Source of the DNA: Lentibacillus sp. CBA3610
Lineage (GTDB): Bacteria > Bacillota > Bacilli > Bacillales > Amphibacillaceae
Direction of reading: 5' to 3'
DNA: 64,000 nt
Assembly: GCF_013373365.1 (NCBI RefSeq)
Contig: NZ_CP035925.1
Location: 372,001-436,000, forward strand
Shown here: positions 23,995 through 32,880 of the stretch, piece by piece
Layout: each line of letters starts with the position of its first letter
Numbering within the stretch: position 1 is the first letter of the stretch
Notes under the pieces: model-generated
What the model was told of the DNA's origin: nothing
The model's database searches: none
The model's input: the letters and a program-made list of their open reading frames with translations, nothing else
Position numbers and translations under genes: made by a program

Positions 23995-24022
23995 AATCGG
24001 GGCGCGATTATTGAATAATTTT
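23995..24022 (+). repeat. Array repeat 24 (last in the array)
   Basis: AATCGGGGCGCGATTATTGA then ATAATTTT. It runs into the terminator that closes the region. Confidence 0.5.
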
Positions 24023-24026
24023 AAAA

Positions 24027-24070
24027 AAAGAAACAGCTCAGTAACTTATTCACAGAGCTGTTTCTTCTTT
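24027..24070. terminator. Bidirectional terminator between the array and rocD
   Basis: AAGAAACAGCTC pairs with GAGCTGTTTCTT, with A-rich and T-rich flanks on either side. Confidence 0.8.
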
Positions 24071-24242
24071 CATACCAAAAGCCTTTAAAAAGCAATGTTT
24101 TTTTTGCATAATTGTCCTGTTAATTAACCTGTTAATAACAGTCTAAAAGCGTTGCTATTTCATAAGAAAATCATTCTGATACTTTAAATTTTTTCCATGG
24201 TAAGTGAACTACTTACCCACACTGGTGCAGCCTGCAATTCAA

Positions 24243-25439
24243 CTATGCTTTCAATACGTCTTTAAGATGGTCTATAGCCCAGTCAAGATCTTCTTTCTCG
24301 ATAATCAGCGGCGGGGCGAAGCGGATGACATTGTCATGGGTTTCTTTGCAAAGCAGGCCTTTTTCTTTAAGCTCTTCACAATAAGGGCGTGCTGCTTCAG
24401 TCAGTTCAACTCCAATGAACAAGCCTTTGCCGCGCACTTCTTTAATTTTTGCGTTGCTGATTTTTTTCAATTCATCCATCATGTAATTGCCGAGTTCAAG
24501 TGAGCGATCAGCCAGCTTTTCTTCTTCAAGGACTTCCAGTGCTGCTGTAGAGACCGCGCATGCGAGCGGATTTCCGCCAAACGTTGACCCGTGTGAGCCC
24601 GGATTGAACACACCGAGAATATCTTTATTAGCTACAACACAGGAAATTGGCATGACACCACCGCCTAGTGCCTTACCTAGAATCAGTACATCCGGGGTGA
24701 CATCTTCCCAATCGCAGGCAAACATTTTGCCGGTACGTCCAAGTCCGGCTTGGATTTCATCAGCCATATAGAGGACATTATTTTCAGAACAAACATCGTA
24801 TGCCTCTCTCAAAAATCCTTCAGGCGGTATGTTGATGCCAGCCTCACCCTGGATTGGCTCAAATAGAAAGGCGGCTGTGTTTTCGTTAATGGCTTCTTTT
24901 AGCGCATCAATATCGCCGTATGGCACTATTTTGATGCCAGGGAGAAGTGGGCCATATCCGCGTTGATATTCCGCTTCTGATGACAGGGATACAGCTGTCA
25001 TGGTACGGCCGTGGAAGTTGCCTTCAGCTACAATGATTTCAGCTTTGTCTTCCTGAACACCCTTGACATCATATGCCCAGCGACGGGCGGCTTTGATTGC
25101 TGTTTCGACAGCTTCTGCACCGCTATTCATCGGAAGTGCCATTTCTTTGTTGGTCAGTTTGCATACTTTTTCATACCAAGGACCGAGCTGATCATTGTGA
25201 AACGCTCGAGACGTTAATGTGACAGCATCAGCCTGCTGTTTCAATGCGTCAATGATTTTGGGGTGGCGGTGTCCCTGGTTGAGGGCAGAATATGAACTAA
25301 GCATATCCATGTACCGATTGCCCTCGGGATCCTCGACCCACACACCCTCTGCCTGGGATATCACGACAGGAAGCGGATGATAGTTTTTGGCACCATATTC
25401 CTGTGTCTGATCAATAATTTGCTGGCTTGATTTAGTCAT
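24243..25439 (-). CDS. rocD: Ornithine aminotransferase
   Basis: 398 residues, a class III PLP aminotransferase. Visible features are [49 protein letters not shown] with the PLP-ring aspartate, and [10 protein letters not shown] with the Schiff-base lysine, then [16 protein letters not shown]. It converts ornithine and 2-oxoglutarate to glutamate semialdehyde and glutamate in arginine catabolism or proline synthesis. ATG 25439 has GGAGGG before it; an upstream ATG at 25466 lacks one. It is monocistronic here and not next to other roc genes. Confidence 0.93.
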   Translation of the reverse strand: MTKSSQQIIDQTQEYGAKNYHPLPVVISQAEGVWVEDPEGNRYMDMLSSYSALNQGHRHPKIIDALKQQADAVTLTSRAFHNDQLGPWYEKVCKLTNKEMALPMNSGAEAVETAIKAARRWAYDVKGVQEDKAEIIVAEGNFHGRTMTAVSLSSEAEYQRGYGPLLPGIKIVPYGDIDALKEAINENTAAFLFEPIQGEAGINIPPEGFLREAYDVCSENNVLYMADEIQAGLGRTGKMFACDWEDVTPDVLILGKALGGGVMPISCVVANKDILGVFNPGSHGSTFGGNPLACAVSTAALEVLEEEKLADRSLELGNYMMDELKKISNAKIKEVRGKGLFIGVELTEAARPYCEELKEKGLLCKETHDNVIRFAPPLIIEKEDLDWAIDHLKDVLKA

Positions 25440-25610
25440 ACAATCCCTCCGAATTAAAAAATGCAACTCATCATCAGTATAACAGTTTTTATTTTAGTTT
25501 TCTTCCTTAAACCTGTTCAATAAATTATCAAATGATTTTCCTTGCAGGACATGTTAAGATAGGTACTATGAAAATAGGTAAAAGATGTTTCAAGGAGGAA
25601 CGATAGAAAA

Positions 25611-25976
25611 ATGAATACACATTTGCACGTAACCTCATGGGTTCTGGCATTCATCCTTTTTGTTGTTGTTGTCGCCCTCAATAAATCAGGTAAAGCAAAA
25701 GCCGCTAAAATCGTTCAAATGATTCTCAGGCTGGATTATTTATTGATATTATATTCCGGCGGTGACTTGCTAGTGGCCTATTTTAATGGTCCACAAATGG
25801 GCGAAGCTATCTTTAAAGGGCTCGCAGGTATTTGGGCTATATTCGCCATGGAAATGATCAGTTTGAAATCAGGCAGAGAAGAGCCGACGAAAAGCTGGTG
25901 GATCCAGCTTGTCATTGCTGTACTGCTGACACTGATTTTAGGCTTTGGCCGGTTAGGTTTAGGGTTTTTGCCATAA
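25611..25976 (+). CDS. yisL: YisL family (UPF0344) membrane protein
   Basis: 121 residues with four helices. The start MNTHLHVTSWVLAFILFVVV, the RLDYLLILYSGGDLL segment and the ISLKSGREEPTKSWW loop are characteristic of YisL. AAGGAGG lies 14 bases upstream of the ATG, a rather long spacing. Function unknown. A terminator follows. Confidence 0.88.
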   Translation: MNTHLHVTSWVLAFILFVVVVALNKSGKAKAAKIVQMILRLDYLLILYSGGDLLVAYFNGPQMGEAIFKGLAGIWAIFAMEMISLKSGREEPTKSWWIQLVIAVLLTLILGFGRLGLGFLP

Positions 25977-25990
25977 GCTATGTGATACAG

Positions 25991-26018
25991 AGACTTCTCC
26001 GCGGGGGAGTCTTTTTTA
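25991..26018 (+). terminator. Terminator of yisL
   Basis: AGACTTCTCC and GGGGGAGTCT form the stem, followed by six T. Confidence 0.85.
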
Positions 26019-26060
26019 TAAGATCAGAAATATAACATTTCAGATGATGACTTCAATCTT

Positions 26061-26140
26061 GAAATCGGGTAACTCACCGATTTCTTCCAATCCGACCTCT
26101 GACCTCTGGAAAAACGAGGCTGGGCCTGAGTTTTTCTGAG
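26061..26140 (+). repeat. Two-hairpin dispersed element, copy 2
   Basis: GAAATCGGG...CCGATTTC first hairpin, CCAATCCGACCTCTGACCTC spacer, then AAAAACGAGGC...CTGAGTTTTT as a terminator-like second hairpin. Confidence 0.75.
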
Positions 26141-26191
26141 CTCAAATTGTCACAAATGCTGAAAAGAAAACCTTCTCAATTATATTAAGAC

Positions 26192-26234
26192 AAAAAGCGC
26201 CATGAAATTTCAAATAAATACATGGCACTTTTTA
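26192..26234 (-). terminator. Terminator of the siderophore-binding protein gene
   Basis: AAAAAGCGCCATG pairs with CATGGCACTTTTT. It lies just beyond the minus-strand stop codon. Confidence 0.8.
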
Positions 26235-26254
26235 CGCGACTTATAATACCACCA

Positions 26255-27220
26255 CTATTCAGTCAGTGTTTCAAGTACGTCATCAATTGTTTTTTCAAAT
26301 GCAATCAAGCCCTTGTTTGTCCAGTGACTTGGATCATTCATTGTATAGACATTGCCGTTTTGAGCCGCGGGTGTGTTTTGCCAGACCGAACTGTCCTCCA
26401 GTGTCTCGAGTCCCTGTTCATTCTCCTGGGCCAGCAGGAATACATGGTCCGCTTTTAATTCGGAAAGCTTTTCAAGCGAAATCGGATTCCACTGCGGCTT
26501 GGCTTCACCAAGTTCGCTGACTAATTCAGGCTGATTGATTCCCAGTTGAGAATAGAGTACTTTTGCACTGTGCCGATTGTTTTCAAACAGATAGAATTGA
26601 TCGCCCTGTGCCCAAATCAGTGCAACTGTTTCTTCTCCGATTGCATTGTTCAGTGTTTCTTTTGCATTTGCTGTCTTTTCGTCAAACTGATTGAGCACTT
26701 CTTCAGCTTTGGCTTCCTTGCCAAGCATTTCACCGAATGTTTCGATCTGCTTACGCCAATTATTTGTCGTTTCCTCAGTCATGACATAGGTTGTGGCGAT
26801 TTTTTGATAGTCTTCGTACGAGCCTTCATAACTGTCAATGGCATTTTCCAGAATGATTAAATCCGGCTCATGATTCAGGACCTGTTCCAGTGGAAGGTTC
26901 CATTCAATTTTTGGGACATCCTGCAGGTCATCAGCAAGGTAATCCTGTACTGTTTCACCGATTGCCCATTTTGCTGTTGGTGTAACGCCTAAAGCTAGCA
27001 ATGCATCCTCATGGTATGGTGCGATGATACGCTCGGTGTCAGCGGGAATGGTCACCTCGCCCATTTCACTGTCCAGTGTCACGTCGGAATCCTGACTGCC
27101 AGCCTGTTCACCGGAAGACGATTCTTCATCCGAATCACTGCCGCCGCATGCGGTCATTAAAAGTATTAAAGCGATTAAGAGAGTAATGACCAGGCTGTAT
27201 GGTCTGTTCAGCTTACGCAT
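26255..27220 (-). CDS. Iron-siderophore ABC transporter substrate-binding lipoprotein
   Basis: 321 residues. Signal peptide with lipobox LMTACGGS (cysteine about 25), then an acidic Ser/Asp/Glu linker, then a periplasmic-binding-protein type III fold: ADTERIIAPYHEDALLALGV, NHEPDLIILENAIDSY, GEMLGKEAKAEEVLNQFDEK. It binds ferric siderophore outside the membrane and delivers it to the two permeases encoded divergently. YfiY-like by gene partners. A Fur box lies about 40 bases before the ATG. The ligand cannot be read from sequence. Confidence 0.9.
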   Translation of the reverse strand: MRKLNRPYSLVITLLIALILLMTACGGSDSDEESSSGEQAGSQDSDVTLDSEMGEVTIPADTERIIAPYHEDALLALGVTPTAKWAIGETVQDYLADDLQDVPKIEWNLPLEQVLNHEPDLIILENAIDSYEGSYEDYQKIATTYVMTEETTNNWRKQIETFGEMLGKEAKAEEVLNQFDEKTANAKETLNNAIGEETVALIWAQGDQFYLFENNRHSAKVLYSQLGINQPELVSELGEAKPQWNPISLEKLSELKADHVFLLAQENEQGLETLEDSSVWQNTPAAQNGNVYTMNDPSHWTNKGLIAFEKTIDDVLETLTE

Positions 27221-27258
27221 ATGTAAAACTCCTCTATCTGTAAAATGAACTTCCTGCC

Positions 27259-27277
27259 GATAATGATAATCATTTTC
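27259..27277. promoter_or_regulatory. Fur box in the divergent siderophore-transport promoter region
   Basis: GATAATGATAATCATTTTC matches the 19-base Fur box GATAATGATAATCATTATC in 17 positions. It lies between the divergent binding-protein and permease genes, so iron should repress both. Confidence 0.85.
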
Positions 27278-27372
27278 AATTAAAATGTCAATTTATTTCT
27301 AAAAATATTGCAGTGTACGTTATAAGCTATTATACTTTTTTATGGATTAATTTGTTTTGACAGGAGTAATAT

Positions 27373-28386
27373 ATGCTATCCACTATTCAGCATTCCAAGC
27401 TATGGAGAATAGCAATCATTATGTTAACGGTAGTCGCACTGGCTGTTTCGATGGGGTTTTCGGTTGCCTTTGGGGCAGTTGATATTAATCTGTCAACTGT
27501 TTGGCAGGCAATTGTTCATTTTAATGAAAATCTTACATCCCATCAGGTCATTCAGGAGTTGCGGCTGCCGAGAGCTACGGCTGCGGCGATGGTTGGCGCC
27601 TCTTTGGCAGTATCCGGTGCTATTATGCAGGGAATGACGCGCAACCCGCTGGCATCACCGTCCATTATGGGGGTTACACAAGGTGCGGCATTTGCCCTTG
27701 TTATCACAATGGCTTTTTTCCCAGCGGCATCCAGCCTTGCTATGACGTTCGCTTCATTTGCGGGTGCCGGTATGGCCGTTGTACTTGTTTTTATGGTTGG
27801 TTCATTTTCGAAAAGTGGATTGACACCAGTTAAACTTGCGCTCGCCGGTGTTGCAATTGGTACATTATTAACGTCGCTTTCATCGGTTATTGCCCTCTAT
27901 TTTCAGCTGGAAAAGCAGCTGGGTTTCTGGCAGGCCGGTGGATTAGCAGGAGCAGATTGGACGTCAAATAAAGTTCTGCTCATTTCCGGCGCTGTCGGGA
28001 TAATCATCGCATTAATGATTTCCAAATCCATAACCGTCATTAATTTAGGTGAAGATGTGGCAGCAGGGCTTGGACAAAATAACGTCCTGGTAAAAGCCCT
28101 CGGTATTCTGGCAGTCCTCATATTGACCGGAGCGGCCGTATCAGTAGCGGGTGCTATTGGTTTCCTTGGTCTCATTATTCCACATATCACACGATTTATA
28201 ATGGGAACGGATTACCGTTGGATCATTCCTGTATCGGCCTTGTTCGGTGCATTATTGCTTGTTTTGTCCGATATTGTTTCAAGGCTGGTCAATGCACCGT
28301 TTGAAACCCCTGTGGGCGCTATCACATCATTGATTGGCGTCCCGTTCTTTCTTTATCTTGCACGTGGCGGGGGTGGCCAAACATGA
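27373..28386 (+). CDS. FecCD-type iron-siderophore permease, subunit 1
   Basis: 337 residues with about nine or ten helices. FecCD motifs are LRLPRATAAAMVGASLAVSG, NPLASPSIMGVTQGAAF and GAIGFLGLIIPHITRFIMG (the EAA-like loop that contacts the ATPase). AGGAG precedes the ATG. Its stop overlaps the start of the second permease by four bases. No ATPase gene follows, so the pair must share one encoded elsewhere (in Bacillus, YusV serves several such systems). Confidence 0.92.
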   Translation: MLSTIQHSKLWRIAIIMLTVVALAVSMGFSVAFGAVDINLSTVWQAIVHFNENLTSHQVIQELRLPRATAAAMVGASLAVSGAIMQGMTRNPLASPSIMGVTQGAAFALVITMAFFPAASSLAMTFASFAGAGMAVVLVFMVGSFSKSGLTPVKLALAGVAIGTLLTSLSSVIALYFQLEKQLGFWQAGGLAGADWTSNKVLLISGAVGIIIALMISKSITVINLGEDVAAGLGQNNVLVKALGILAVLILTGAAVSVAGAIGFLGLIIPHITRFIMGTDYRWIIPVSALFGALLLVLSDIVSRLVNAPFETPVGAITSLIGVPFFLYLARGGGGQT

Positions 28387-29399
28387 ATCAGACTGAAAAC
28401 CATCGGACAGGACGATTTGTGTCTGTCTCGGTATTGCTGATCGTGCTGATTGTGGTCATGTTCTTTATAGCCTTGGCCACAGGTGTTGTTTCCATATCGC
28501 CTTTGGGAGTGATCCAAACGATCTTTGGACAGGGAACCGACAGACAGGAACTGGTACTTTTAGATTTCCGGCTGCCGCGTATCGTACTGGCATTGCTTGT
28601 AGGTGCCGGGCTTGCGGTTTCCGGCGCTATCCTGCAGGGCGTGACCCAAAATGAGCTGGCTGAACCGGGTATTTTGGGTATTAATACCGGAGCCGGCTTT
28701 GCTGTTGTATTGTTTATATTCTTTATTCAGGATTCACTCAATGGCACGTTTTCCATTTTTATGATGCCCTTATTTGCGTTACTCGGAGCGTTATTGGCAG
28801 CATTTCTTGTCTATACCCTGGCATGGAAAAACGGGGTGAATCCGATACGGCTCGTTCTTGTGGGAATCGGTATCAACGCAGGCTTCAGTGCGGCATTGAT
28901 TATCCTCCAGCTGAAAATGAACCCACAGGACTTCCGGCAGGTGACAGTATGGCTGTCCGGTGATATTTGGAGCGCCAGCTGGCCATTTGTTTTGTCGCTA
29001 TTGCCATGGATACTAATACTGATCCCTTTGGCACTTGTGAAGGCGAATGCTTTAAATGTATTAAATCTCGGTGACGATATAGCAGGAGGACTGGGTTCAA
29101 AAGTTGAAGGCAGTCGTCTTGTGCTATTACTAATCGCTGTTGCACTGGCAGGTGCAAGTGTTGCTGCCGGTGGTGCGATTGCCTTTCTTGGACTTGTTGT
29201 ACCACATCTGGCACGAAAGATTATTGGCCCAATGCATCAATATACCATACCAATATCAGCGCTGATTGGTGCATTGCTTTTGATGGTTGCTGATATGATT
29301 GGAAAAAATGTATTGGCACCAATGGAAATACCAGTTGGGGTGGTTGTTTCCATTCTCAGTGCACCTTATTTTATCTATTTGCTGATCAAAGCCAATTAA
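28383..29399 (+). CDS. FecCD-type iron-siderophore permease, subunit 2
   Basis: 338 residues, same family as the preceding gene: LDFRLPRIVLALLVGAGLAV, TQNELAEPGILGINTGAGFA and GGAIAFLGLVVPHLARKIIG. It overlaps the first permease (ATGA) and forms a heterodimeric channel with it. A strong terminator follows at 29516. Confidence 0.92.
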   Translation: MNQTENHRTGRFVSVSVLLIVLIVVMFFIALATGVVSISPLGVIQTIFGQGTDRQELVLLDFRLPRIVLALLVGAGLAVSGAILQGVTQNELAEPGILGINTGAGFAVVLFIFFIQDSLNGTFSIFMMPLFALLGALLAAFLVYTLAWKNGVNPIRLVLVGIGINAGFSAALIILQLKMNPQDFRQVTVWLSGDIWSASWPFVLSLLPWILILIPLALVKANALNVLNLGDDIAGGLGSKVEGSRLVLLLIAVALAGASVAAGGAIAFLGLVVPHLARKIIGPMHQYTIPISALIGALLLMVADMIGKNVLAPMEIPVGVVVSILSAPYFIYLLIKAN

Positions 29400-29515
29400 T
29401 CGGAAGGCAAGTTTCCCAAGACTTCAGGACTTTCCCGTCATGGAGGAGTCCAACTGGCACTGGCAGTTCGTAACGTATAAACCTTCTTTCATATCTATAA
29501 TCGAAAGAAATCACA

Positions 29516-29560
29516 AAAAGGGGGCGTGATTTTTTAAAAAAATTCATGCCCCCTTTTGCC
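29516..29560 (+). terminator. Terminator of the permease operon
   Basis: AAAAGGGGGCGTGA pairs with TTCATGCCCCCTTTT. Confidence 0.9.
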
Positions 29561-29738
29561 TGTTGGTTTCGATTATAGGAGTAAGAAGGGGAGATTTTGA
29601 AGTATTTTCGACAAATTAACGTTTTGTATTGACTGCAGGTGTGTAGTGTTAATAATAGAGAGAGATGATTTTATCCCGCATGTAACGGTCAGTAACCTGC
29701 CAAGGAACGGCGGCTAACTGACCCTAAATGTCCGATAA
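29561..29738. other. Intergenic stretch before the amylase homologue
   Basis: No gene is seen. It includes a GGTCAGT...ACTGACC inverted pair at about 29688-29722 and presumably the promoter of the next gene. Confidence 0.4.
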
Positions 29739-29795
29739 GTTTCACTACCATTCAGTGAAGAAAGGCACTTCACTGAATGAAGTTTCACTTTATAA
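29739..29795 (+). repeat. 45-bp palindromic element, copy 1
   Basis: ATTCAGTGAAG pairs perfectly with CTTCACTGAAT, followed by GAAGTTTCACTTTA. A related copy lies at 56161-56205. Here it is directly before the ribosome site of the amylase homologue. Confidence 0.75.
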
Positions 29796-29811
29796 TTGGA
29801 GGAGCGCACAT

Positions 29812-31314
29812 ATGAAACGCTTATTATTATCGATCATATTCGTTATGATACTATTCGTGAGTTTTTCACAAACGGCTTTTGCAGCTGAACAGGAAACGGC
29901 AATCAATAGTGAAATTGGTTATCATATATTAGTTGACCGCTTCAACAATGGTGATTCGTCACGAGATGAGCAGGTAGACCTTGAGGATCCATTTGCTTAT
30001 CATGGCGGTGATTTACAAGGTGTTACCGACCAGCTGGATCATTTACAGGATTTTGGTTACACGACCCTTGTTTTATCACCAATTATGGAAAACGCCCCTA
30101 ATGGCTATCACGGCTATTGGATTGAGGATTTTTATCAAGTGGACGACCAATTTGGAACGATGGAAGATTTGCAGGAACTTGTGGACGAAGCGCACAGCCG
30201 TGATATGAAAGTTGTACTGGAGTTTGTAACGAATTATGTTTCAGAGACGCATCCGATAACAAAGGATCCGGATAGAAATGACTGGCTGAAGGAAAATGAT
30301 GGACCGGAGTCTTTGCAGTGGATGAATAGCACGGTTATGCTGGATCAAACAAATTCGGATGTCCAAAACTTTATCAAAGATGTGGCTGATTATTGGATCG
30401 ATGAAACCAATATAGATGGCTTTAAACTTCACGCAGCCGATCAGGCCAATCAGGAATTTTTAGATGAATTAACAGCTGATATACACGAAAATAACCCGGA
30501 TTTTTACTTACTGGGCGATATTTTAGATGGTGAATCGTACACGGGTGATCTCACAGAAGATACTGCTATACAGGCAGCGGACAGTAATGAACTATACACC
30601 CCGATGACCGAAGTATTCGCGGAGGCAGGTACACCGCTCACACAAATTCATGAAACGCTGCAAAATAATGATATGCAAGGCGGATTAAATTATCTGGATA
30701 ATCCGTATACAGAGCGATTTACCAATAAGCTTCTGGAAAATGGACGAAAACCATTAACGGGGTGGCAATTGGCATTAACCTATTTATATACCGCACCTGG
30801 TGCACCAATGATTTATCAGGGATCCGAAATTCCAATGGGTGGTGGAAGCTTTCCGGAAAATCAGCAGTTAGTTAATTGGAATAGTGGAGACGAGGAACTT
30901 GAAGAATTCACGAATCGGATGGCAGCACTCCGAGCGGAATTTCCGGTATTACAGCATGGCGATTATGCATTGGTGGATTCAAGTGGTGCCATGAGCTTAT
31001 TTAAGCGTTCTTATGATGGTAACGCCATGTATATTGCAATTAACAATGACACACAATCACAAGTTACACAGGTTGATGACATCAGTGCTGACAAACAAAT
31101 GAGAGGGTTGCTGGAGGATGATATTGTAAGAGATAATGGCAATGGGCAATTTACTATTGGCTTGCCACGTGAATCAGCTGAGGTTTATATTGTTGAAGAC
31201 AATACCGGGCTGAACTGGTTCGTAATTGCTCCGATCGCCGCAATATTCATCGTGTTTGTGGCAGGGATTATTTATTTGACGAGAAAGCAGAAAAAACGGG
31301 AAGCTAATGCGTAG
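29812..31314 (+). CDS. GH13 alpha-amylase homologue, predicted catalytically inactive
   Basis: 500 residues: signal peptide (about 1-24, ending SQTAFA), a GH13 barrel (about 35-450), and a C-terminal membrane helix (NWFVIAPIAAIFIVFVAGII) with a basic tail. The scaffold is clear: YHILVDRFNNGDSSRDEQ, AYHGGDLQGVTDQLDHL, NGYHGYWIEDFYQVDDQFG, LTYLYTAPGAPMIYQGSEI. The four catalytic regions are changed: FVTNYV instead of TNH, DGFKLHAAD with His where the nucleophile Asp should be, LLGDILDGE with Asp for the acid Glu, and YLDNPYTERF instead of DNHD. It is membrane-anchored outside the cell and probably binds sugar or has a structural role. Confidence 0.85.
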   Translation: MKRLLLSIIFVMILFVSFSQTAFAAEQETAINSEIGYHILVDRFNNGDSSRDEQVDLEDPFAYHGGDLQGVTDQLDHLQDFGYTTLVLSPIMENAPNGYHGYWIEDFYQVDDQFGTMEDLQELVDEAHSRDMKVVLEFVTNYVSETHPITKDPDRNDWLKENDGPESLQWMNSTVMLDQTNSDVQNFIKDVADYWIDETNIDGFKLHAADQANQEFLDELTADIHENNPDFYLLGDILDGESYTGDLTEDTAIQAADSNELYTPMTEVFAEAGTPLTQIHETLQNNDMQGGLNYLDNPYTERFTNKLLENGRKPLTGWQLALTYLYTAPGAPMIYQGSEIPMGGGSFPENQQLVNWNSGDEELEEFTNRMAALRAEFPVLQHGDYALVDSSGAMSLFKRSYDGNAMYIAINNDTQSQVTQVDDISADKQMRGLLEDDIVRDNGNGQFTIGLPRESAEVYIVEDNTGLNWFVIAPIAAIFIVFVAGIIYLTRKQKKREANA

Positions 31315-31332
31315 TGCACAGCTTCCGTTTTC
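31294..31332 (+). terminator. Terminator of the amylase homologue
   Basis: AAACGGGAAGCT pairs with AGCTTCCGTTTT across the stop codon. Confidence 0.75.
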
Positions 31333-31477
31333 ATATGAATATAATGGCTCGAGACCAATATCAAAAATTGAAATATATAAATAAATATGTATCAACTAGC
31401 TGGCGGAAAAAAGCACAGAATAGACCTGAGCAGAAAAACGAGTTTCTTTTTTTCGAGGCGGCTCGAGCTCGGGGCAC

Positions 31478-31512
31478 ACGGAAAGCGTTGTGTTTTTCCG
31501 CAGCGGTTGCCA
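31478..31512. repeat. REP-like palindromic sequence
   Basis: CACGGAAAGCGTTGTGTTTT then TCCGCAGCGG. It resembles the sequences next to the IS copies at 9846 and 62995. The rest of the 31333-31645 gap shows no gene. Confidence 0.55.
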
Positions 31513-31645
31513 AGATTAATTTACTGATCTTGGCTACAGCATTTTTCAATATTTGTGATGTTTTTTTGAAACAGAAGTGGACTAATCAGGGATTGTATTA
31601 GCGCTTAAACTGAATATGATGAGTATTTCTAAGATCAATAAAGAA

Positions 31646-31668
31646 GCTGATCCATTTTAAGATCAGCC
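31646..31668 (-). terminator. Terminator of the DUF3231 gene
   Basis: On the minus strand GCTGATC and GATCAGC pair, followed by TTCTTTATT. Confidence 0.65.
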
Positions 31669-32679
31669 TTTCTGTTTGTTCTTAGCTAATTTTTTAGGAT
31701 CTTTTACTCCAGGTGGTTGTTCCAGCCAATTATGCTTAATCATGATGTCAGCTCCGCTTTTGGCGAGCCGGGAAATTTCAAATGATAATCGTTCATAATT
31801 AATCATCAAATCACTGCGTTGACTTGCAGATGCTGCAGTAGAATAATTGCCCATTCCTGAAGATATAAGCAAATTCATGTGAAACATCATTAATTTATCT
31901 GAAAACGTTTGAGTTATGGAGCCACTTACACTTACGTTGGACTGTGCAGTTTCAACATCATCTTTCAAAAGTGCATCTGTGAAAATTTTTAAATGCTTTT
32001 TCGAAATGTCCCTTCCACGAAGCATGTAATTCTGTACATCTTTAGATGGTGACGTTTGGGCAAATGCAATGCATAAGTGCATCCCCGTTGAATTTGTTAG
32101 TACGTTCTGATACAAATGGGAAATCTCAACAGCATTTAATGGCCGTTTGTTACTGAAAGGATTTAAGCCGCTAAGATACTTTTTGCTGTCCACATAATCT
32201 GTTTCTTTGGGAACTTCAATATACGGATGTCTGGCAATTATTCCCTTGGAAAGGCCAATTTTGAGTGATTGTTGATAAAGGTTACTGGTTTCATTTAGCG
32301 CCTGCACAAAATAGTTACATACATCTTCCCGGTAACTCATAGAAACAAAACCGCCGTATATTAACATTCCCGCCTTTGCCATATGATTCACATACATTAA
32401 ACAAAATGTGTCTGAAAAGAGCCATGGTGCATTCATGTTGACATCTTGTTCAGTGAAGCCCCTTGGAATGGCGTATTGTTCATTTTCAAACATATATGTT
32501 AGTTGCTCAATATGATTAGCTGAAATATCATAGGCATGTTGCACAACAGGTTTTATATCCGCATCTTGAATGTGCTTCAGCATAAAACCCAAAATACATG
32601 TCGACATACTATCATTCATATACCCGGTCCAAAGCGAACCAATTTCTGAAGATGTCAGTCGAATGTTCTCTTCATTCAT
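31663..32679 (-). CDS. DUF3231 family protein (ferritin-like helical repeats)
   Basis: 338 residues made of two similar helical halves, each starting like LTSSEIGSLWTGYMNDSMST and LNAVEISHLYQNVLTNSTGM. Both halves contain HIxQL/HLKIF-type histidines and CxxxH or MFHMNL segments. DUF3231 proteins have a ferritin-like fold; the function is unknown. GGAGG precedes the ATG. It is transcribed alone. Confidence 0.85.
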   Translation of the reverse strand: MNEENIRLTSSEIGSLWTGYMNDSMSTCILGFMLKHIQDADIKPVVQHAYDISANHIEQLTYMFENEQYAIPRGFTEQDVNMNAPWLFSDTFCLMYVNHMAKAGMLIYGGFVSMSYREDVCNYFVQALNETSNLYQQSLKIGLSKGIIARHPYIEVPKETDYVDSKKYLSGLNPFSNKRPLNAVEISHLYQNVLTNSTGMHLCIAFAQTSPSKDVQNYMLRGRDISKKHLKIFTDALLKDDVETAQSNVSVSGSITQTFSDKLMMFHMNLLISSGMGNYSTAASASQRSDLMINYERLSFEISRLAKSGADIMIKHNWLEQPPGVKDPKKLAKNKQKG

Positions 32680-32817
32680 CGTGTAACCTCCTTAAGAGCA
32701 TGTTTAAGGTAGGTTTATTGTTTACATTAATGCGGATTTTATTAACAAATTGGATAAACAGGGTTCACTATTGCGACTAAAAAATAACAGGAGCCAGTGT
32801 TATTCATTAAATTGTTA

Positions 32818-32866
32818 TGCAGTCGGGAGCAAGAATTGAATAACACTTGTGCCAATTTTGCTTTCA
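32818..32866 (+). repeat. Array repeat outside the array (solo copy)
   Basis: GCAGTCGGGAGCAAGAATTG, AATAACACTTGTGCCAATTT, TGC. It has the family centre (TTGAATAA) and right arm (GTGCCAATTTTGC). A ribosome site and a small membrane-protein gene follow, as in the array 9 kb away. Confidence 0.6.
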
Positions 32867-32880
32867 AAGGGGGCTATGTT

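Larger units (their letters stand above)
10037..24022 (+). other. Cassette-like array of small genes separated by palindromic repeats
   Basis: About 14 kb in which roughly twenty plus-strand genes or gene remnants alternate with 40-65 bp repeats of one family (called array repeats here). The best-preserved repeats read GGCGCTWTTCCCTAATAAGG, then AWKRGCGCCAATATTGCATCA; many continue to a GGGCCA box. The arms GGCGC...GCGCC pair around a GGAATAAGG or TTGAGCAA centre. All repeats and genes have the same orientation. The genes have unrelated functions and most have their own ribosome site just after a repeat. No integrase is present. See findings. Confidence 0.75.

Noticed and set aside
10037-24022. 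Classical integron with IntI and attC sites
   Set aside because: No tyrosine recombinase is encoded in the window and the repeats lack the GTTRRRY core, so a standard integron cannot be claimed.
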